A DNA stretch of 64,000 nucleotides from Pseudomonadota bacterium (lineage in GTDB: Bacteria > Pseudomonadota > Alphaproteobacteria > Sphingomonadales > Govanellaceae), in NCBI GenBank assembly GCA_003577275.1, contig QEVO01000003.1:186001-250000 (forward strand). The letters run 5' to 3'. Every line of letters starts with the position of its first letter. Position 1 is the first letter of the stretch. The notes beneath the pieces were generated by a model. That model was not told where the DNA came from and did not search any database. It was given only the letters and a program-made list of their open reading frames with translations. Positions 1 to 8,709 of the stretch are shown one piece after another. The position numbers and the translations under genes were made by a program.

Positions 1-1
1 G

Positions 2-1681
2 GGCAATCACGAAGGCTCGCTGTTGTTGTGGGCGCTGATCCTCACCTTCTTTGCCGCGCTGGTGGCGCTTTTGGGGCGCAATCTGCCGGCGCGTTTTCGC
101 GCCCGCGTGCTGGCGGTGGAGTCGATGATCGCGGTGGGTTTTCTGCTGTTCCTGCTCCTCACCTCCAACCCCTTCGAGCGCTTGTCGCCGCCGGCGGTCG
201 AGGGCATGGGACTAAATCCGCTATTGCAGGATCCTGGCCTCGCTTTTCATCCGCCGTTTTTATACCTCGGCTATGTCGGCTTCTCCGTCGCCTTCGCCTT
301 CGCCATCGCCGCGTTGCAGGAAGGCCGGGTGGATGCCGCCTGGGCGCGCTGGGTGCGGCCATGGACGCTCGTTGCCTGGGTGTTCCTGACCATCGGCATC
401 GCCTTGGGCTCGTGGTGGGCTTACTACGAACTGGGCTGGGGCGGCTTCTGGTTCTGGGATCCGGTGGAGAACGCCTCGTTCATGCCGTGGCTGGTCGGCA
501 CCGCGCTCCTCCATTCGGCGATCGTGGTGGAAAAGCGCGATGCCATGAAAAGCTGGACCGTGCTTCTCGCCATCATCGCCTTTTCGTTCTCTCTCCTCGG
601 CACTTTTCTGGTGCGCTCGGGCGTGCTCACGTCGGTGCATGCCTTCGCCACCGATCCGGCGCGCGGCGTGTTCATTTTGGGCTTTCTTGCCCTGGTGGTC
701 GGCGGCAGCCTGACGCTTTACGCCCTGCGCGCCGAGACCTTGACGCCCGGCGGCCTCTTTGAGCCGATCAGCCGCGAAGGGGCGCTGGTGTTGAACAACG
801 TGGTCTTGGCAACTGCGGCGGCGACGGTGCTCCTGGGCACGCTTTATCCGCTGCTTCTCGATGTGTTCACCGGCGCCAAGGGTACGGTGGGACCGCCTTA
901 TTTTCACGCCGTCTTTATTCCGCTGATGACGCCGCTGTTCGTGGCCTTGGGCGTAGCGCCGTTTCTCAACTGGAAACGCGCCGATTTAAAAAGCGTGCTC
1001 TCTCGCTTGTGGATCGCTGCCGTGGTGGCGCTGATCGCCATCGCGGTCGCCGCCTATCTCACCTGGGGCGGTCCGGTGCTGGCGCTTCTCGGCGTTGCCG
1101 TCGGCGCGTGGATGATCGGCGCGGTGGTGACCGATCTGATGTCCCGGTTGCGGCAGGGCGGACGCTGGATGCGGCTGCCGCGCGCGCAGTGGGGCATGAG
1201 CGCGGCTCATATCGGCGTCGGCATTCTGGTGCTGGGCATCACTGGCGCCACCGCCTGGAATCGCGAGAGCTTGGAGGTCATGCGCATCGGCGACAGTCTG
1301 ACTATCGGCCCCTACACCGTGCGGCTGGAAAACGTCACGCCGACGGCAGGCGCCAACTACACGGCGGTGCGGGGCGTCATGGTGGTTAGCGACAAGGACC
1401 GCCCGGTAATGACGCTCTATCCGGAATCGCGTACCTACGCCACGCCGCCCATGACCACCACCGAAGCGGCGATCCGGCCGACGGCGGTAGGCGACATTTA
1501 CGCCGTCATCGGCGAGGAGAGCAAAGGCGGCTGGGCGGTGCGGCTTTACCTCAAGCCGTTGCAGTACTGGATCTGGATTGGCGCCGGCTTGATGGCGTTG
1601 GGCGGCGCGTTGTCGTTGAGCGACCGGCGCTATCGCATCGGCGCGCCGGCTCGGCGGAAGGGGGCGGCGCATGCGGCTTAA
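2..1681 (+). CDS. ccmF: Cytochrome c maturation protein CcmF (5' partial)
   Basis: Membrane subunit of the System I haem lyase that ligates haem to apocytochrome c in the periplasm. The reading frame is open to the left edge and starts mid-protein with G-N-H-E-G-S-L-L-L-W, the conserved HEGS region of CcmF, so the true start lies outside the window and the in-frame ATG/TTG codons here are internal. The tryptophan-rich WWD haem-handling motif (WGGFWFWDPVEN) is encoded at about 436-471, and many hydrophobic segments follow. About 559 residues are present, against roughly 650 for the full family. Its stop overlaps the ATG of ccmG, which shows one operon with ccmG, ccmH and ccmI. Assignment is secure; only the N-terminus is missing. 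Confidence 0.96.
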   Translation, partial: GNHEGSLLLWALILTFFAALVALLGRNLPARFRARVLAVESMIAVGFLLFLLLTSNPFERLSPPAVEGMGLNPLLQDPGLAFHPPFLYLGYVGFSVAFAFAIAALQEGRVDAAWARWVRPWTLVAWVFLTIGIALGSWWAYYELGWGGFWFWDPVENASFMPWLVGTALLHSAIVVEKRDAMKSWTVLLAIIAFSFSLLGTFLVRSGVLTSVHAFATDPARGVFILGFLALVVGGSLTLYALRAETLTPGGLFEPISREGALVLNNVVLATAAATVLLGTLYPLLLDVFTGAKGTVGPPYFHAVFIPLMTPLFVALGVAPFLNWKRADLKSVLSRLWIAAVVALIAIAVAAYLTWGGPVLALLGVAVGAWMIGAVVTDLMSRLRQGGRWMRLPRAQWGMSAAHIGVGILVLGITGATAWNRESLEVMRIGDSLTIGPYTVRLENVTPTAGANYTAVRGVMVVSDKDRPVMTLYPESRTYATPPMTTTEAAIRPTAVGDIYAVIGEESKGGWAVRLYLKPLQYWIWIGAGLMALGGALSLSDRRYRIGAPARRKGAAHAA

Positions 1682-2207
1682 GAGTCTGCTGCCGCTTCTC
1701 GTCTTTGTGGCGCTGGCGGCGGTCTTATGGATCGGCCTTGGGCTGAAGCCGCGCGAGGTGCCCACGGTGATGATCGGCCGCGCCGTGCCGGAGTTTGATC
1801 TGCCGCCGCTGGACGCCAAGACGCAAGGACTAGCGAGTGCGACGCTGCGCGCGCCGGGCGTCAAAATCGTCAATGTGTTTGCTTCCTGGTGCGTGCCCTG
1901 CCGGGTCGAGCATCCGCAATTGAGCGCCTTGAAAAATATTCCCGGCATTATGCTATACGGCATCAACTACAAGGATAATGTGGCCGACGCGCGGGCGTTT
2001 CTTGACAGCTTGGGGGATCCCTTCGCCGCCATCGGCTATGACCGCGGCGGCCGGGTCAGTATCGACTGGGGCGTCTACGGCGTGCCGGAAACCTATGTCA
2101 TCGATGGCAGCGGCAAGATCGTCTACCGCCACGTCGGGCCGATCAGTGATGATGATCTAAACGATAAATTTAAGCCCCTGATCGACCGCTTGCGGGAGGG
2201 CGCATGA
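1671..2207 (+). CDS. ccmG: Thiol:disulfide oxidoreductase CcmG/DsbE
   Basis: Membrane-anchored periplasmic thioredoxin-like protein that keeps the CXXCH cysteines of apocytochrome c reduced before haem ligation. At 178 residues it has the family's usual size. One N-terminal hydrophobic segment (residues about 5-22) serves as an uncleaved anchor, followed by the thioredoxin fold with the W-C-V-P-C active site at residues 73-77, and a later G-V-Y-G-V-P-E-T-Y stretch containing the cis-proline typical of DsbE. The ATG overlaps the last codons of ccmF by 11 bases, and the gene in turn overlaps ccmH by 4 bases, so translation is probably coupled. Confidence 0.95.
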   Translation: MRLKSLLPLLVFVALAAVLWIGLGLKPREVPTVMIGRAVPEFDLPPLDAKTQGLASATLRAPGVKIVNVFASWCVPCRVEHPQLSALKNIPGIMLYGINYKDNVADARAFLDSLGDPFAAIGYDRGGRVSIDWGVYGVPETYVIDGSGKIVYRHVGPISDDDLNDKFKPLIDRLREGA

Positions 2208-2680
2208 GAAGATTAGCGCTCATTTTGGCTATAGTTGTTTATCCGCTGATGGCGCTGGCCGTCGGTGTTGATGAAGCCCGGCTGTCGGATCCCGCCTTGG
2301 AAGCGCGGGCGCGCGATCTGATGAAGGAGCTGCGCTGTCTGGTTTGTCAGAACCAGTCCATTGATGAATCCGACGCCGATCTGGCCAAGGACTTGCGCCA
2401 CATCGTGCGCGAGCGCATCGCCGCCGGCGACAGCGATGCGGCGGTGCGGCGCTATCTGGTGGACCGCTACGGCGACTGGGTGCTCTTAGACCCGCCAATG
2501 AATGCGCGCATGATGGTGTTGTGGCTGGCCCCCCTGGGCTTGGTGGTTGTTGCCGCAACGACCCTTATCGTTGTGCTGCGCCGCCGTCGCCGCGAGGCGG
2601 CGGCGCCGTTGACCGCCGAGGAGGAGAAACGCTTGCGGGCGATCTTGAGCGCAACCGATGAAGAGGCCAAGCGCCCATGA
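2204..2680 (+). CDS. ccmH: Cytochrome c-type biogenesis protein CcmH
   Basis: Thiol-active component of the haem lyase that passes electrons between CcmG and apocytochrome c. The 158-residue product has an N-terminal signal/membrane segment (residues about 3-20), the signature L-R-C-L-V-C-Q-N-Q with redox cysteines C45 and C48, and a second transmembrane segment near residues 101-125 before a charged cytoplasmic tail. This is the short CcmH type (CcmL), with the TPR part encoded separately by the next gene rather than fused as in E. coli. ATGA overlaps join it to both neighbours. Confidence 0.94.
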   Translation: MRRLALILAIVVYPLMALAVGVDEARLSDPALEARARDLMKELRCLVCQNQSIDESDADLAKDLRHIVRERIAAGDSDAAVRRYLVDRYGDWVLLDPPMNARMMVLWLAPLGLVVVAATTLIVVLRRRRREAAAPLTAEEEKRLRAILSATDEEAKRP

Positions 2681-3780
2681 TCTGGTTGGTTCTGTCGCTT
2701 CTGGTGCTGCTCAGTCTCGTGCTGGCGATGTATCCTCTGCTGCGGCGCGCCCGGATTGTCGAGGGTCATGAGGAGGGCCATGAGGATGTGGCGGTCTATC
2801 GCCGCCAGTTGGCGGAGATTGATGCCGACCGCGCCCGCGGCCTTATCGATGAGCAAGCGGCCGCCGCCGCCCGGATCGAGATTGAACGGCGCATTCTGAA
2901 GGCCGCCGCCGGCGAAGCGGCGGTCCTTTCCCGGCCGCTGCCGCGCCGCTTGACGATCGTCCTCACCTTGACCGTGCTGACCGCCGCGATCCTGTTATAC
3001 GTCAACAGCGGCTCGCCGTTGCTGCCGGCCGCGCCGGCGCTGGTCGCCGCCGATCAGGTCATCGATACCGGTACCGCCAAGGTCGATATGCGACAGGCCA
3101 TGGATCGCCTGCTGACATACCTTGCCGAACATCCCGATGACCAGGAAGGCTGGGGGCATGTGCGCCGTCTGGCGCCGATGCTGCGCCGCGAAGGCGATTA
3201 TGCCCAAGGTCTGGAGGCCGCCGTCGCCGCTCGCCCTACGGACGGGACGTTGCGCGCGCTTTACGCCGAAAGCCTGATCGCCATGGGCGGCGGCCAGATC
3301 GGGCCGGCGGCCCGCCTGGCCCTGCGCGAGGCGGCGGCGGTGGACCCCGCCAATCCCAGCGTGCGCTATTATACCGGCATGATGTACTTGCAGGATGGGC
3401 AGGAAGAGGCGGCGGCGGCGACCTGGCAGGCGCTTCTTGACGACAGCCCGCCCGATGCCCCATGGCGTGGCCAGGTGGAAGCCCGACTGAGCCGATTGGG
3501 TGGCCAGAGCGCCCGCGCCGCCGCCGCCAGCGAACTGGCCGCCTTGCCGCCCGAGGAGCGCATGGCCCGTATCCGCGGCATGGTGGAAGGGCTGGCGGCG
3601 CGGCTGCGTCCGGTGGCTGAGGATCGTGAAGGCTGGGCGCGGCTGGCCCGCGCCTATAGCGTGCTGGGCGAGGCCGAGAAGGCAAAGGCGGCCCATGACA
3701 CCGCCTTGAAACTCGCCCGCGAGGCCGGCGATGCGGCGCTCATCGAGGCGCTGCAACAGGACGGCCCAGCGGCGCGGTAA
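2677..3780 (+). CDS. ccmI: Cytochrome c biogenesis protein CcmI (TPR)
   Basis: Apocytochrome c chaperone of the System I pathway. It presents the C-terminus of apocytochromes to CcmF/CcmH. The 367-residue protein has a first membrane helix at residues about 1-20, a cytoplasmic heptad-rich loop, a second hydrophobic segment near residues 90-110, and a C-terminal region of alanine-rich TPR-like helices (about residues 140-360). This is the classical CcmI architecture. It is the last gene of the ccm run; a gap of about 250 bases holding a dispersed repeat follows. Homology of the TPR part is generic, but position and topology make the call firm. Confidence 0.9.
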   Translation: MIWLVLSLLVLLSLVLAMYPLLRRARIVEGHEEGHEDVAVYRRQLAEIDADRARGLIDEQAAAAARIEIERRILKAAAGEAAVLSRPLPRRLTIVLTLTVLTAAILLYVNSGSPLLPAAPALVAADQVIDTGTAKVDMRQAMDRLLTYLAEHPDDQEGWGHVRRLAPMLRREGDYAQGLEAAVAARPTDGTLRALYAESLIAMGGGQIGPAARLALREAAAVDPANPSVRYYTGMMYLQDGQEEAAAATWQALLDDSPPDAPWRGQVEARLSRLGGQSARAAAASELAALPPEERMARIRGMVEGLAARLRPVAEDREGWARLARAYSVLGEAEKAKAAHDTALKLAREAGDAALIEALQQDGPAAR

Positions 3781-3885
3781 TACGGCAATTTTTCCGTAAA
3801 ATTTACCTTTTCTTAACCGGCGGTCGCTGAAAGTCGGGAGTTGAAGCGTATTCCGTTGGGACACTCCCATGGCCAACCTTATTCC

Positions 3886-3954
3886 GTCATTCCCGCGCAA
3901 GCGGGAATCCATAGAACAAGCAAAAGACTGGATCCCCGCTTATCAGGGGATGAC
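3886..3954. repeat. Dispersed palindromic repeat, GTCATTCCCGC family, copy 1
   Basis: An imperfect inverted repeat. The left end contains GTCATTCCCGC with a hairpin (TTCCCGC/GCGGGAA); the right end contains GATCCCCGC and GGGGATGAC, so the whole 69-base unit starts GTCAT and ends ATGAC. A second copy of the same design lies at 38067-38136. The rest of the 3781-4032 gap shows no gene, apart from a weak hairpin with T-runs at about 3782-3803 just after ccmI. Confidence 0.8.
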
Positions 3955-4032
3955 AAGGAAATGCAAGGCGTCATCTGGTTTTGGACCGTCGGGAGCTGAT
4001 TCAAAAGTTCTTATGGTGCGTCCGGCCGGCCG

Positions 4033-4416
4033 ATGAAAATTACGCCTAATTCCTCGCTGTTTACCGCGATCTCGAATTTTCCCGACGCCGGCCAAGTGCG
4101 CGATGGGTTGGCTGACCGCCGCAAACTGAAGAATGCCGGCGGTGACGGCGCAGCCATCCCGGGCGGCGAAGCGCGCGACGTGGTGCGTCGGGAGGCTCTG
4201 AAAAAAGCCGCCCTGCTGCAAAATCAGCATGCCGCCACGGATGCAAAATCCCCGACGCCGGCGGCAAAAACCATGAAGGCGACGGCGCCCGCCGCCGCGC
4301 CGGCCGAGGATGCGGCCGCGACCTATAACGCGGGCTCAGTGCGCCGCGAAGCGCCGTTCGCCGAGAGCAAGCCGAAATTCGTCCGCCTCGGCCAGTTCAT
4401 CGACATCAAGGTTTGA
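4033..4416 (+). CDS. Conserved-looking small hypothetical protein
   Basis: A 127-residue product I do not recognise. It is rich in Ala, Lys and Pro in the middle (residues about 70-105), with no signal peptide or membrane segment, so it is probably soluble and partly disordered. The two ends look more ordered: an N-terminal [10 protein letters not shown] stretch and a C-terminal [11 protein letters not shown] frame shift of base composition is not visible. The ATG at 4033 has no strong ribosome-binding site. It stands alone between ccmI and the Nudix gene; codon use is like the neighbours, which supports coding, but no function can be given. Confidence 0.6.
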   Translation: MKITPNSSLFTAISNFPDAGQVRDGLADRRKLKNAGGDGAAIPGGEARDVVRREALKKAALLQNQHAATDAKSPTPAAKTMKATAPAAAPAEDAAATYNAGSVRREAPFAESKPKFVRLGQFIDIKV

Positions 4417-4447
4417 TCTGCTCGTCCGCGTGAGGCAAAGTAGCCTC

Positions 4448-5011
4448 ATGACCGAGATGACCGAACGCCATGCCTTTTCCCGCCGCAGCGTCGCGGGCGA
4501 CGACCGCGACCGTCTGGTGTGCGACAGTTGCGGCTGGATTCATTACGAGAACCCCAAGATCGTCGTCGGCTCGGTGGTGATCGCCGAGGAAGGCGGGGTG
4601 GAAAAGTTTCTCCTCTGCCGCCGCGCCATCGAGCCCCGGCGCGGCTACTGGACGATTCCGGCCGGCTTCCTGGAAGAACGCGAATCGGCGGAAGCCGGCG
4701 CCCGGCGCGAGGCCGTCGAGGAAGCCAAGGCGGAGATCGAGATTACCGCGCTTCTCGGCGTCTACAGCATTCCGCGCATTTCCCAGGTGCAGCTCATTTA
4801 TCTGGCGCGGTTGCCGGCGCTGGATTTCGCGCCGGGAACGGAAAGTCTGGAGGCGATGTTGTTCCCTTGGGAGCGCATCCCGTGGGATGAACTGGCCTTT
4901 CCCAGCGTGCACTGGGCGCTCCATCATTATCAGAAGATCAAGGGCCAGGCGGTGTTCCAACCCTTCGTCAATCCGCAAGGCGACCAGGGCGACCGCTGGC
5001 CGCATCCGTGA
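4448..5011 (+). CDS. Nudix hydrolase with CxxC N-terminus
   Basis: Predicted nucleoside-diphosphate-linked hydrolase of the NADH pyrophosphatase/ADP-ribose pyrophosphatase-like Nudix group. The Nudix box is complete ([20 protein letters not shown]), giving the metal-binding glutamates, and a [13 protein letters not shown] segment precedes it, as in the zinc-ribbon Nudix proteins related to NudC, although only one CxxC pair is present. I start at the ATG at 4448 (187 residues) rather than at an in-frame start 138 bases upstream, because the extra N-terminal residues are low-complexity Arg/Ser and overlap the previous gene. Substrate unknown. Confidence 0.85.
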   Translation: MTEMTERHAFSRRSVAGDDRDRLVCDSCGWIHYENPKIVVGSVVIAEEGGVEKFLLCRRAIEPRRGYWTIPAGFLEERESAEAGARREAVEEAKAEIEITALLGVYSIPRISQVQLIYLARLPALDFAPGTESLEAMLFPWERIPWDELAFPSVHWALHHYQKIKGQAVFQPFVNPQGDQGDRWPHP

Positions 5012-5013
5012 CG

Positions 5014-5565
5014 CTATTCGCCGCTGGTTTTATTCTGGCTGCGTTCAATGAGCGGCACCTGCGCGATGGCAAAGACAAAACTTAAAGGCAAGAACACGAA
5101 CAATTTCGCCGCCACCCAGGTATCGGTGGACACGGTGCGCCAGATGATCTCATTTAGCACCGCGAGCGCGGTGAAAAACCACGCCCAGCGTTGGGTCAGA
5201 ATGGTCCAGCCCTTGTCGGAGAGCGCCGGAAACGACTCGCCGAGAATCAGGCGAAGATACGGCCGCTTGGTCCACAGGCCATAAAATAAAATGATCGCAA
5301 ACAGCGTATAAATGATGGTGGGTTTGAGCTTGATGAAGGTTTCGTTTTCAAAATAAAGCGTCGCGCCGCCGAAGATCGTCACCACGATGGCCGACACCCA
5401 CAACATCACCGGCACGGTGTGGCGCAAGAGATAGGACGCGACCATGGCGGCAACGGTGGCCGCCATGAAGGCGGCGGTGGCGACCAGGATGCCGGCCTTG
5501 CCGTTGACCACGAAAAAGATAACCAGCGGTCCAAGCTCGATGAGCAGTTTGATCAGCGCCTGCAT
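5014..5565 (-). CDS. yciB: Inner membrane septation-related protein YciB/IspZ
   Basis: Polytopic inner membrane protein of the YciB (intracellular septation protein A) family, linked to cell envelope synthesis and division. The 183-residue sequence starts with M-Q-A-L-I-K-L-L-I-E-L-G-P-L and has about five hydrophobic helices; the N-I-I-W-R-T-V-S-T-D-T-W-V region is typical of the family. It is the last gene of a minus-strand operon, 5 bases after ftsY. The gene order ftsY-yciB is common in alphaproteobacteria. The exact molecular function of the family is not settled. Confidence 0.93.
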   Translation of the reverse strand: MQALIKLLIELGPLVIFFVVNGKAGILVATAAFMAATVAAMVASYLLRHTVPVMLWVSAIVVTIFGGATLYFENETFIKLKPTIIYTLFAIILFYGLWTKRPYLRLILGESFPALSDKGWTILTQRWAWFFTALAVLNEIIWRTVSTDTWVAAKLFVFLPLSFVFAIAQVPLIERSQNKTSGE

Positions 5566-5570
5566 GTGAT

Positions 5571-6515
5571 TTATGTATTCTCCAGTCCAACCAGGGCGCG
5601 GGCGAAGCTTGCTGCTTCGAAGGATTGCAAGTCCTCCACCGCTTCGCCGACGCCGATGGCGTAAATGGGCAGACCGAATTTGCGGGTCAACGCCACCAGC
5701 ACGCCGCCCTTGGCGGTGCCGTCAAGCTTGGTCATGATGATGCCGGTCACGCCGGCCACCTCGCGAAACACATCCGCTTGGGCAATGGCGTTCTGCCCGG
5801 TGGTGGCGTCGAGCACCAAAATCACGTCGTGCGGCGCGGTCGGATCCTGTTTTTCGATGACGCGGCGGATTTTCGCCAGTTCGTCCATCAAGCCCTGCTT
5901 GTTTTGCAAGCGCCCGGCGGTGTCGACCATCAGCACGTCGATATTATCGCGCCGCGCCCGCTCCAGGGCGTCAAAGGCGAGCCCCGCCGCATCGCCGCCG
6001 ACCTTGCCGGCGATCACCGGCGCGCCGGTGCGCGCGCCCCACACCTGTAATTGTTCGATGGCGGCGGCGCGAAAGGTATCGCCGGCGGCCAGCATGACCT
6101 TCAAGCCTTGATCCTTGAACTGGCGCGCCAGCTTGCCGATGGTGGTGGTCTTGCCGGTGCCGTTGACGCCGACCATCAGGATCACGTGCGGCTTGCGGCT
6201 GCGCTCAATGGTCAAGGCGCGGGCATGGGGAGTAAGCACGCTTGCCACCTCCGCCGCCAGGGTTTCCTGCACTTCGCGCGGCGAGATGTTTTTGTCATAG
6301 CGGGAAGCAGTCAGCGCGGCGGTGACCTGGCGCGCCGTTTCCGGCCCCAGATCGGCGGCGATCAACAGATCTTCCAATTCCTCGATGGTGACGTCATCGA
6401 GCTTGCGCTTGGTGAAGATGGCGGCGACGCCATCGGCTAGCGCCGATTTGGTGCGCGTCAGCCCCTGCCGCAGCCGATCCAGCCAGCCGCGCTTTTCCGT
6501 CACCGCATTGGTCAT
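5571..6515 (-). CDS. ftsY: Signal recognition particle receptor FtsY
   Basis: SRP receptor GTPase that docks Ffh-ribosome complexes at the membrane. The 314 residues comprise a short N-terminal region without the long acidic A-domain of E. coli, an N helical bundle (about 20-100) and the G domain. G1 is G-V-N-G-T-G-K-T-T-T near residues 116-125, followed by D-T-A-G-R and T-K-L-D for G3 and G4. Its start overlaps the mtaB stop (ATGA). Its partner Ffh is encoded separately in this window at 13611-15008, so both SRP GTPases are covered. Confidence 0.97.
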   Translation of the reverse strand: MTNAVTEKRGWLDRLRQGLTRTKSALADGVAAIFTKRKLDDVTIEELEDLLIAADLGPETARQVTAALTASRYDKNISPREVQETLAAEVASVLTPHARALTIERSRKPHVILMVGVNGTGKTTTIGKLARQFKDQGLKVMLAAGDTFRAAAIEQLQVWGARTGAPVIAGKVGGDAAGLAFDALERARRDNIDVLMVDTAGRLQNKQGLMDELAKIRRVIEKQDPTAPHDVILVLDATTGQNAIAQADVFREVAGVTGIIMTKLDGTAKGGVLVALTRKFGLPIYAIGVGEAVEDLQSFEAASFARALVGLENT

Positions 6516-7777
6516 GCTAGCCCTGCGCGCACCCGTTGCTCGGCGACATCGAGCGCTATGACGCTGACAATCTGGCCGGCATCAACTGCGCCATCGATGC
6601 TGACGGGAAGAAATTCGCCGCTGTGGCCGATGGCGCGGCCGGCTTCGACTTTTTCCACCAGCACGTTCAAGGTCTGGCCGATGGTTTGCGCCAGCGCTGA
6701 TTGCAGTTTTTCCTCGCCCACTGCTCGCAGCCGCGCCGCCCGTTCCTTGCGGATGGCCTTTTCCACCTGCGGCATGCGCGCCGCCGGCGTGCCCTTGCGC
6801 TCGGAATAGGGAAAAACATGGAGGAAGGTTAGGTCGCAGTCTTCCACCAGTTTTAGCGTGTTGTCGAACATCTCGTCGGTTTCGGTGGGAAAGCCGGCGA
6901 TCAAGTCAGCGCCGAACAGCACCTCGCCCCGCGCCCGCTTCACCGTCTCAACGAAACGAACGGCGTCGTCGCGGCTATGGCGGCGCTTCATGCGCTTCAA
7001 GATCACGTCGTCGCCCGACTGCAACGACAGGTGCAGATGCGGCATCAGCCGCGGTTCGTTGCAGATCACGTCAAGGAGCGCGTCATCGATCTCGATGGAA
7101 TCGACGGAGGAGAGACGCAGGCGCGGCAAGTCGGGCGCGTGATCGAGAATTTTGCGCACCAGCGCGCCTAAGGTGGGCTTGCCCGGCAGATCGTTGCCGT
7201 AAGAGGTGATGTCGACGCCCGAGAGCACGATTTCCCGATAGCCGCCCGCCGCCAATGTTTGCACCTGACGAATGACATCGCCCATGGGCACGCTGCGCGA
7301 ATTGCCGCGGCCAAAGGGGATGATGCAGAAGGTGCAGCGGTGATCGCAGCCGTTTTGCACCTGGACGAAGGCGCGGGCGCGCTCGCCGAAGCCGGTCAGA
7401 AGATGGTTGGCGGTTTCCTTGACCGACAGGATGTCGTTGACCCGCACCCGCTCGGCAAGGCCGGCGCCGAAATCGCCGTAGGTTTTCGCTTCCAGCTTTT
7501 CCGCATTGCCGATGACGTGATCGACCTCCGGCATGCGGGCGAACATGTCGGGCTCGGCCTGCGCCGCGCAGCCGGTGACGATGATGCGGGCCTGCGGGTT
7601 GTCGCGGCGCGCCTTGCGGATCGCCTGGCGCGCCTGGCGGGCGGCCTCCGCCGTCACCGCGCAGGTGTTGACGACGACGGTATCGGCCAATCCCGCGCCC
7701 GCCGCCTCGCGCTCAATCAGCGCCGATTCAAAGGCGTTCAGGCGGCAGCCGAAGGTGATGACCTGCGGCGCGCTCAT
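6512..7777 (-). CDS. mtaB: tRNA (N6-threonylcarbamoyladenosine-37-C2) methylthiotransferase MtaB
   Basis: Radical SAM methylthiotransferase that converts t6A37 to ms2t6A37 in ANN-decoding tRNAs. It shows the N-terminal MTTase domain (begins S-A-P-Q-V-I-T-F-G-C-R-L-N), with its own cluster cysteines, then the radical SAM motif C-D-H-R-C-T-F-C inside V-Q-N-G-C-D-H-R-C-T-F-C, and a C-terminal TRAM-like domain. I use the ATG at 7777 (421 residues) because it overlaps the dapF stop by 4 bases, rather than an upstream in-frame start inside dapF. The dapF-mtaB-ftsY order is common in alphaproteobacteria. Confidence 0.94.
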   Translation of the reverse strand: MSAPQVITFGCRLNAFESALIEREAAGAGLADTVVVNTCAVTAEAARQARQAIRKARRDNPQARIIVTGCAAQAEPDMFARMPEVDHVIGNAEKLEAKTYGDFGAGLAERVRVNDILSVKETANHLLTGFGERARAFVQVQNGCDHRCTFCIIPFGRGNSRSVPMGDVIRQVQTLAAGGYREIVLSGVDITSYGNDLPGKPTLGALVRKILDHAPDLPRLRLSSVDSIEIDDALLDVICNEPRLMPHLHLSLQSGDDVILKRMKRRHSRDDAVRFVETVKRARGEVLFGADLIAGFPTETDEMFDNTLKLVEDCDLTFLHVFPYSERKGTPAARMPQVEKAIRKERAARLRAVGEEKLQSALAQTIGQTLNVLVEKVEAGRAIGHSGEFLPVSIDGAVDAGQIVSVIALDVAEQRVRAGLA

Positions 7778-8625
7778 CGCCCGCCCCCATGGAGCGCCCA
7801 CGCGCCGCGAAAACTCAACGCGGCGGGGCCGGTCATCAACACGTGACCGTCTTCCGCCCAGCGCATGTCCAACGCGCCGCCGTCCATGATGACGGTGGCG
7901 TGGCCATCAATGATGCCGCGCCGGGTGGCGGCCACCGTCACCGCGCAGGCGGCGGAGCCGCAGGCCAAAGTTATCCCCGCGCCGCGCTCCCATACCCGCA
8001 GGCGGATGAGTTCGCGGTTTTTTACCTCGGCGACGCTGACATTGACGCGCTCAGGGAACAGGGGATCATGTTCGATCATTGGCCCGACGGCGGCCAGGTC
8101 GATCGCATCGGCGTTGGCGACGAAGAAGACCGCATGCGGGTTGCCCATGTTGACCGCCACCGGCGCGGCAAGGGTAAACCCCGCCGGGCTCTGGATGGTA
8201 AATTCCACGTCCAGGGTATCCATGGCGCGGGCCAAGGGAATCTCCCGCCACTCGAGCTTAGGGGCGCCCATATCGACGGTGATGCGGCCGTCTGCCTCGC
8301 GCCGGCAGGGCAGCACGCCATTTTTAGTTTCAATGGTCATCCGCTCGCCGCCATCGGCGTCGAATATCAAGTTGGCGACGCAGCGGGTGGCGTTGCCGCA
8401 GGCCCCGGCCTCGCTGCCGTCGGGGTTCTGGATGCGCATGTAAAGATCGGCCCGCGCGGAGGGCAGGAGGGTGATGACCTGATCGCAGCCGACCCCGAAG
8501 TGGCGGTCGGCGACGGCGGCGGCGGCGGCTGGCTCAAGCGCGAATCCGTCGCGCCGGCCGTCGAAAATGACGAAGTCATTGCCGAGGCCGTGCATTTTCA
8601 CGAAATTTCGCGTCTGCGCGGACAT
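7774..8625 (-). CDS. dapF: Diaminopimelate epimerase DapF
   Basis: Pyridoxal phosphate-independent racemase that interconverts LL- and meso-diaminopimelate for lysine and peptidoglycan synthesis. Both catalytic cysteines are visible: A-C-G-N-A-T-R-C (proton acceptor region) and L-A-C-G-S-A-A-C-A-V (second base). The start at 8625 (M-S-A-Q-T-R-N-F-V-K-M-H-G-L-G-N-D-F) gives 283 residues, the usual length; an upstream in-frame start would add 23 residues of no family resemblance. It is the first gene of the operon dapF-mtaB-ftsY-yciB. Together with asd (20599-21621) it covers two steps of the aspartate/DAP pathway. Confidence 0.96.
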   Translation of the reverse strand: MSAQTRNFVKMHGLGNDFVIFDGRRDGFALEPAAAAAVADRHFGVGCDQVITLLPSARADLYMRIQNPDGSEAGACGNATRCVANLIFDADGGERMTIETKNGVLPCRREADGRITVDMGAPKLEWREIPLARAMDTLDVEFTIQSPAGFTLAAPVAVNMGNPHAVFFVANADAIDLAAVGPMIEHDPLFPERVNVSVAEVKNRELIRLRVWERGAGITLACGSAACAVTVAATRRGIIDGHATVIMDGGALDMRWAEDGHVLMTGPAALSFRGAWALHGGGR

Positions 8626-8709
8626 CACCGGGGTTAGCCCTAAAGGTTGTCTATCAACCGGGTTTATATGGGCTTTGCAGGCGTCAAAGTCCATTAAAAA
8701 CCCATGCCG

